This document shows, piece by piece, positions 63,166-64,000 of a stretch of DNA of 64,000 nucleotides. The translations under genes were made by a program, and so were the position numbers. Under the pieces are notes generated by a model. It saw nothing but the letters and a program-made list of their open reading frames with translations, searched no databases and was not told the origin of the DNA. Every line of letters starts with the position of its first letter. The first letter of the stretch is position 1. The stretch is from Fasciola hepatica (taxonomy: Eukaryota > Platyhelminthes > Trematoda > Plagiorchiida > Fasciolidae), in the NCBI GenBank assembly GCA_948099385.1, contig CANUEZ040000163.1, positions 5,262,001 to 5,326,000 of the forward strand, given 5' to 3'.

Positions 63166-64000
63166 CCACGTTTACTGCGTGGTTAGTCTGGGCAAGGTGT
63201 GAAACGACAGCACTAGCGACTGATTTAACTGCGCCAGTGTTCAACCATGCAGGGTCGTGTTCGCGACAGCGTTCAGACAAACGTCTTTTCGTGCGGCCGA
63301 TATTTGTTGTTCCACAGAAACAAGTGAATGAATAAACACAAAATGAGGCTGTAGAATCAGGCACTGTTTTTCAACGGCATAAGGACTACCGGCCGGGATT
63401 CAAACGGAACCCGAAGCTTAGCTGCGTAGCGAGTTTCGCTGATTACCCCTGACAATCTTCTCTGCACAGTCTCTGCCTACGCATAGCCCTTGAATTACAA
63501 AGAGATATATAGACTTTCTTTCCACCCCTAACTTCTTTGGAGTTTCAACTTTGACTTGCATTATCTTCTCAATCAGCCGGTCCAGGTAGCCTTTTTGGAT
63601 GGAAGTTGTTCGCACCGTTTGCAGCTCTTATTCAACGGTGTCCTCCGAACATATTCTCTGTGCCTTGTTTGTGAGGCATTGAATTAGGTTCTTTTTAATC
63701 TTTAGAGGCACAAAGCTGTGGAAGTGTATTGCCCATTCCACGTTGCCTTTCTGTGTACCGACCGGCTGATTGAGCCGTCTTCAAGGCGGTTCATCTGGAA
63801 GTCGAGGAAGGCGAGTGTATTATCTGATTCAGTTTCTGTCGTGAAATGCAAGTTTCTCTGAGCTAAGTTAAGGCCTTTTAACAATTGGCTTATGTGGCCT
63901 AATGAATTGACTATACAGAAAATGTCATCTACGTAGGGTTTGTGTACAACACGGCTTTGGATTGTAGATTCAAATGGGCCATTTTCTAACTTTGCCATAA
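63150..64000 (-). mobile_element. Penelope-like element, C-terminal RT half and GIY-YIG endonuclease
   Basis: Entering from the right edge on the minus strand: KPYVDDIFCIV (RT motif C), NTLAFLDFQMNRLEDGSI and RKATWNGQYTS (63998-63702), a linker with stops (63615-63418), then SFTCFCGTTNIGRTKRRLSE and REHDPAWL (63364-63083), the GIY-YIG-type endonuclease. The Y.C.CG..NIGRT..RL..R..EH pattern is the Penelope form. Frame breaks make it a pseudogene. The rest of the element lies outside the window. Confidence 0.85.

Overview
The window is eukaryotic and looks like a parasitic flatworm genome, most likely a digenean of the schistosome group. It is AT-rich, with long (TA)n tracts, short exons separated by introns with clean GT-AG borders, and decayed retroelements typical of flatworms: a BEL/Pao LTR element, Penelope-like sequence with a GIY-YIG endonuclease, tRNA-related SINEs carrying hammerhead ribozyme cores, and a Tc1/IS630-type transposase. 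No bacterial operon, rRNA gene, CRISPR array or clear functional tRNA gene was seen. The species call is inference. All gene models were read by eye from splice sites, codon phase and open frames, without database searches.

Layout: 117-1290 (+) is a complete five-exon secreted precursor ending in a dibasic site and an amidation-ready myomodulin-like peptide; it is the clearest gene. From about 9.1 to 16.6 kb (+) there are several short-exon genes: the last two exons of one gene (9161-12153), a complete four-exon 107-residue helical protein (12972-13959), two terminal exons (15935-16169) and a three-exon small secreted candidate (16184-16566). From about 17.1 to 21.0 kb (-) lies a broken BEL/Pao element, interrupted by a SINE-like insert whose hammerhead ribozyme core is intact. 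A multi-exon gene occupies 24261-25874 (+) and converges on a frame-broken coding remnant at 25980-27189 (-).

From 30 to 43 kb the landscape is SINE-rich: a repeat copy at 30.8-31.1 kb is matched at 57.1-57.4 kb on the other strand, a head-to-head SINE pair sits at 33.4-33.85 kb, and two tRNA-like units lie at 42.3-42.9 kb. Between them are a duplicated coding block on the minus strand (37.9-38.7 kb), a one-stop coding remnant (38.8-39.1 kb) and isolated exons with good splice sites. From 43 to 60 kb the sequence is mostly intronic or intergenic, with a probable secreted-protein start and exon at 49.9-50.3 kb (-) and a 42-nt phase-symmetric microexon at 53.2 kb (-). The end holds a decayed Tc1-like transposase (60.9-61.6 kb) and two converging, complementary halves of Penelope-like elements (62.8-64.0 kb).

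The host genes show no shared pathway. The most interesting items are the single-peptide neuropeptide precursor, the hammerhead-bearing SINEs in states from intact to dead, and the tandem short-exon genes of unknown function.
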